DNA from: DATDAH01 sp036525535
Lineage (GTDB): Bacteria > Actinomycetota > Acidimicrobiia > Acidimicrobiales > DATDAH01
Direction of reading: 5' to 3'
Assembly: GCA_036525535.1 (NCBI GenBank)
Contig: DATDAH010000032.1
Location: 1-16,390, forward strand
DNA: 16,390 nucleotides
The stretch's first letter is position 1; the number at the start of each line of letters is the position of its first letter. Made by a program: the position numbers and the translations under genes. Below, in pieces: positions 14,996-16,390 of this stretch. The notes beneath the pieces were generated by a model. That model was not told the DNA's origin. It was given only the letters and a program-made list of their open reading frames with translations, and did not search any database.

Positions 14996-16185
14996 GAGGC
15001 GGTGACCACGGGCAGGGCGTCCCAGCCCCGGACGGTCGACGTGGGGGCGCGCCGGACATGCTCCTCGTCGACCTCCCACTCCGGAAAGCGGGTGAGCACC
15101 TCGTCCAGCGCGATCCGTCCCTCGAGTCGGGCCAGCGCCGCCCCGAGGCAGTAGTGGATGCCGTAGCCGAACGTCAGGTGCTGGCCGATCTCGCGGTGGA
15201 TGTCGAACCGGTCGGGGTCCGGGTACTGGCGGTCGTCACGGTTCGCGGATCCGCTGAGGCAGAGCATGGCGCTACCGGCGGGCACGGTCGTGCCGTGGAG
15301 CTCGACGTCGCGCGTCACGTAGCGGGCGACGTGGGGCGTGGGCGGCTCGAACCGGAGGAGCTCCTCCACGGCGTTCGGGATGAGCGATCGGTCCTCGACC
15401 AGCTCGCGCCGCTGATCGGGATGCTCGGCCAGCACCTTGCCCATCCAACCGATGAGGCGGTTGGTGGTCTCGTTCCCGGCGCCGGAGAGCACGGCCACGT
15501 AGATGAGCACCTCGTCCCGGGTCAGGCGGCGGGTCGTCCCGGTCTCGTCTTCGAACTCGGCGAACAGCAGCTCGGTCATGAGGTCGTCGGAGGGGTTCGC
15601 CGTCCGCCAGTCGAGGTAGTCGGCGAAGAAGTCGCCCTGCCCGATCTCCATCTGCTCGGCGGCCATCGGCTGGCCGGGGTCGGTGCGCAGCGACGCATCG
15701 GCTCGGTCGCGAGCCGCCTCCTGGTCGGCTTCGGGGACACCGAGGAGCATCCCGATGGTCCGCATCGGCATCTGCGCGCCGAGGTCGGCGACGAAGTCGA
15801 AGCCCCCGACGCCGACCAGCGGGTCGAGGGCGCGGGCGCAGAACTCCCGCACCTTGGGCTCCAGCGCCTCCATCTTCTTCGGGGTGAACACCCGCGAGAG
15901 CAGGCCCCGGTGGACGGTGTGCTGCGGCGGGTCCTCGAAGATGACGACGCCCGGCGGGATCTCGATGTCCGCCTGGATGAACTCCAGCACGGCGCCGCGC
16001 GCCGAGCTGTAGGTCTCCCGGTCGACGAGTCCCCGTTGGACGTCGTCGAACCGACTCACCGCGTAGAAGTCATAGGCCTCGTTGCGGTAGAGGGGCGCCT
16101 CGTCGCGCAGCCGGCGGTAGGTCGGGTAGGGATCGGCGTCGATCTCACGGTCATACGGGTCGTAGTCGAGCTCGGACGTCGCCAT
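14992..16185 (-). CDS. Cytochrome P450 monooxygenase (second, minus strand)
   Basis: A 397-residue class I bacterial P450. The I-helix motif is AGNETT (236-241), ExxR is E275-L-L-R278, and the heme loop is FGYGIHYCLG with Cys346. The N-terminus (DPYDREIDADPYPTYRRLRDEAPLYRNE) is typical of actinobacterial CYPs. It leads an operon with the dehydrogenase-like and SnoaL-like genes, which might handle the product of hydroxylation. The ATG at 16185 is chosen because it starts the conserved N-terminus and lies just after a TAGCTT -10 box; the longer frame to 16269 runs through the promoter and operators. No ferredoxin gene accompanies it. Confidence 0.95.
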   Translation of the reverse strand: MATSELDYDPYDREIDADPYPTYRRLRDEAPLYRNEAYDFYAVSRFDDVQRGLVDRETYSSARGAVLEFIQADIEIPPGVVIFEDPPQHTVHRGLLSRVFTPKKMEALEPKVREFCARALDPLVGVGGFDFVADLGAQMPMRTIGMLLGVPEADQEAARDRADASLRTDPGQPMAAEQMEIGQGDFFADYLDWRTANPSDDLMTELLFAEFEDETGTTRRLTRDEVLIYVAVLSGAGNETTNRLIGWMGKVLAEHPDQRRELVEDRSLIPNAVEELLRFEPPTPHVARYVTRDVELHGTTVPAGSAMLCLSGSANRDDRQYPDPDRFDIHREIGQHLTFGYGIHYCLGAALARLEGRIALDEVLTRFPEWEVDEEHVRRAPTSTVRGWDALPVVTAS

Positions 16186-16196
16186 GGCCGTCGCGC

Positions 16197-16225
16197 AAGC
16201 TAGCCGTTCGGCTAGGAGCCGACAA
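16197..16225 (-). promoter_or_regulatory. Predicted promoter of the minus-strand P450 operon
   Basis: On the minus strand, TTGTCG (16225-16220) and TAGCTT (16202-16197) are 17 bp apart, close to the standard -35/-10 layout. The start of transcription would fall about 4-5 nt before the ATG at 16185. One palindrome fills most of the spacer and another lies just upstream of the -35, so the promoter is probably tightly controlled. Confidence 0.5.
16200..16215. promoter_or_regulatory. Perfect palindrome CTAGCCGttCGGCTAG inside the P450 promoter
   Basis: A 16-bp inverted repeat with 7-bp arms around TT lies in the spacer between the -35 and -10 boxes of the minus-strand P450. It differs from the TGAGAACnnnGTTCTCA operator, so a second regulator may bind here, possibly the second TetR protein. 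Confidence 0.45.
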
Positions 16226-16226
16226 G

Positions 16227-16243
16227 CGAGAACGGAGTTCTCG
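16227..16243. promoter_or_regulatory. Perfect GAGAACnnnGTTCTC palindrome between P450 and patatin genes
   Basis: CGAGAACGGAGTTCTCG is a perfect inverted repeat with 7-bp arms and a GGA spacer. It lies 1 bp upstream of the -35 of the minus-strand P450 promoter and about 50 bp upstream of the -10 of the patatin-like gene, so it could affect both. It is the best copy of the palindrome shared by four intergenic regions here. Confidence 0.6.
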
Positions 16244-16294
16244 GGAAGCAGACTGTTCTTCGCCAGCAATGCTCATGACGTTGCCGCCGGGGGC

Positions 16295-16300
16295 TACCCT
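16295..16300 (+). promoter_or_regulatory. Predicted -10 box (TACCCT) of the patatin-like gene
   Basis: TACCCT fits TANNNT and is followed by exactly 6 nt and the GTG start at 16307, the layout of a leaderless actinobacterial mRNA. No clear -35 was seen. Confidence 0.45.
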
Positions 16301-16306
16301 GCACGG

Positions 16307-16390
16307 GTGCCGACCAAGACGGTCCTCGTCCTCGGCGGGGGCGGTGCTGTGGGCGTCGCCTACCACTGTGGGGCGCTGCGGGCGCTGGAG
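16307..16390 (+). CDS. Start of a patatin-like phospholipase (partial, runs off the window)
   Basis: The first 28 codons are present, from GTG 16307. They contain VLVLGGGGAVGVAYHCGALRALE, which is the patatin oxyanion-hole motif (G-G-G-x-x-G) with the following Y..GALRALE helix. Patatin-like proteins are Ser-Asp dyad lipid acyl hydrolases; the serine (GxSxG) and aspartate (DG) motifs lie beyond the window and cannot be checked. It is divergent from the P450 operon and shares its operator region. A lipid hydrolase here fits the storage-lipid theme of the window. Confidence 0.8.
   Translation, partial: MPTKTVLVLGGGGAVGVAYHCGALRALE

Noticed and set aside
14990..15079. A longer N-terminus for the DapB-like protein, reaching into the P450 gene
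   Set aside because: The extra residues are Arg/Gly-rich and unlike the family; the GTG at 14995 sits just before the Rossmann motif.
1..16390. Search by eye for tRNA, rRNA, CRISPR arrays, insertion-sequence ends and transposase genes
   Set aside because: Nothing convincing was seen; almost all bases are accounted for by metabolic and regulatory genes.

Overview
The window is about 16.4 kb of very GC-rich DNA. Genes are tightly packed, often with 4-bp GTGA stop/start overlaps, use many GTG starts, and several seem to be read from near-leaderless promoters with TANNNT -10 boxes. Together with the gene content (mycobacterial-type PlsB, WS/DGAT, HAD-PlsC fusion, DUF35 plus thiolase-like pair, soluble P450s, TetR regulators) this points to a high-GC actinobacterium with rich lipid or steroid metabolism. 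An Acidimicrobiia-like lineage is my best guess, but taxonomy is inference. I see no RNA genes, mobile elements, CRISPR arrays or phage genes.

Layout. (1) 1-1562, minus strand: a flavin/2Fe-2S oxidoreductase, a SnoaL-like protein and the first 17 codons of what looks like an acyl-CoA dehydrogenase. (2) 1563-1660: a divergent promoter region, AT-rich for this genome. (3) 1661-3837, plus: an acyl-CoA ligase overlapping a carboxymuconolactone-decarboxylase-family gene. (4) 3838-3954: promoter, palindromic operator and tiny leader ORFs. (5) 3955-10826, plus: a five-gene operon, plsB, a WS/DGAT acyltransferase, a HAD-phosphatase/PlsC fusion, a DUF35 zinc-ribbon/OB protein and a thiolase-like protein. 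(6) 10914-12898, plus: a TetR regulator and a P450. (7) 12944-13507, plus: a second TetR regulator, convergent with (8) 13518-16185, minus: a P450, a dihydrodipicolinate-reductase-like Rossmann protein and a SnoaL-like protein. (9) 16186-16306: a second divergent promoter with two palindromes, then the start of a patatin-like phospholipase.

How it may work together. One half builds glycerolipid and storage lipid (G3P to LPA to PA, possibly DAG by the HAD domain, then TAG or wax ester). The other half activates, oxidises and cleaves acyl or steroid-like substrates (ligase, acyl-CoA dehydrogenase, DUF35/thiolase-like pair, P450s, reductase). Four intergenic regions carry copies of one palindrome, approximately TGAGAACnnnGTTCTCA, one perfect in its core, one with one mismatch on each of two others and one degenerate. 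This suggests that one regulator, perhaps the TetR protein encoded here, controls both halves. The thiolase-like protein has lost several residues normally needed for thiolase chemistry, which makes it the most biochemically interesting gene here.
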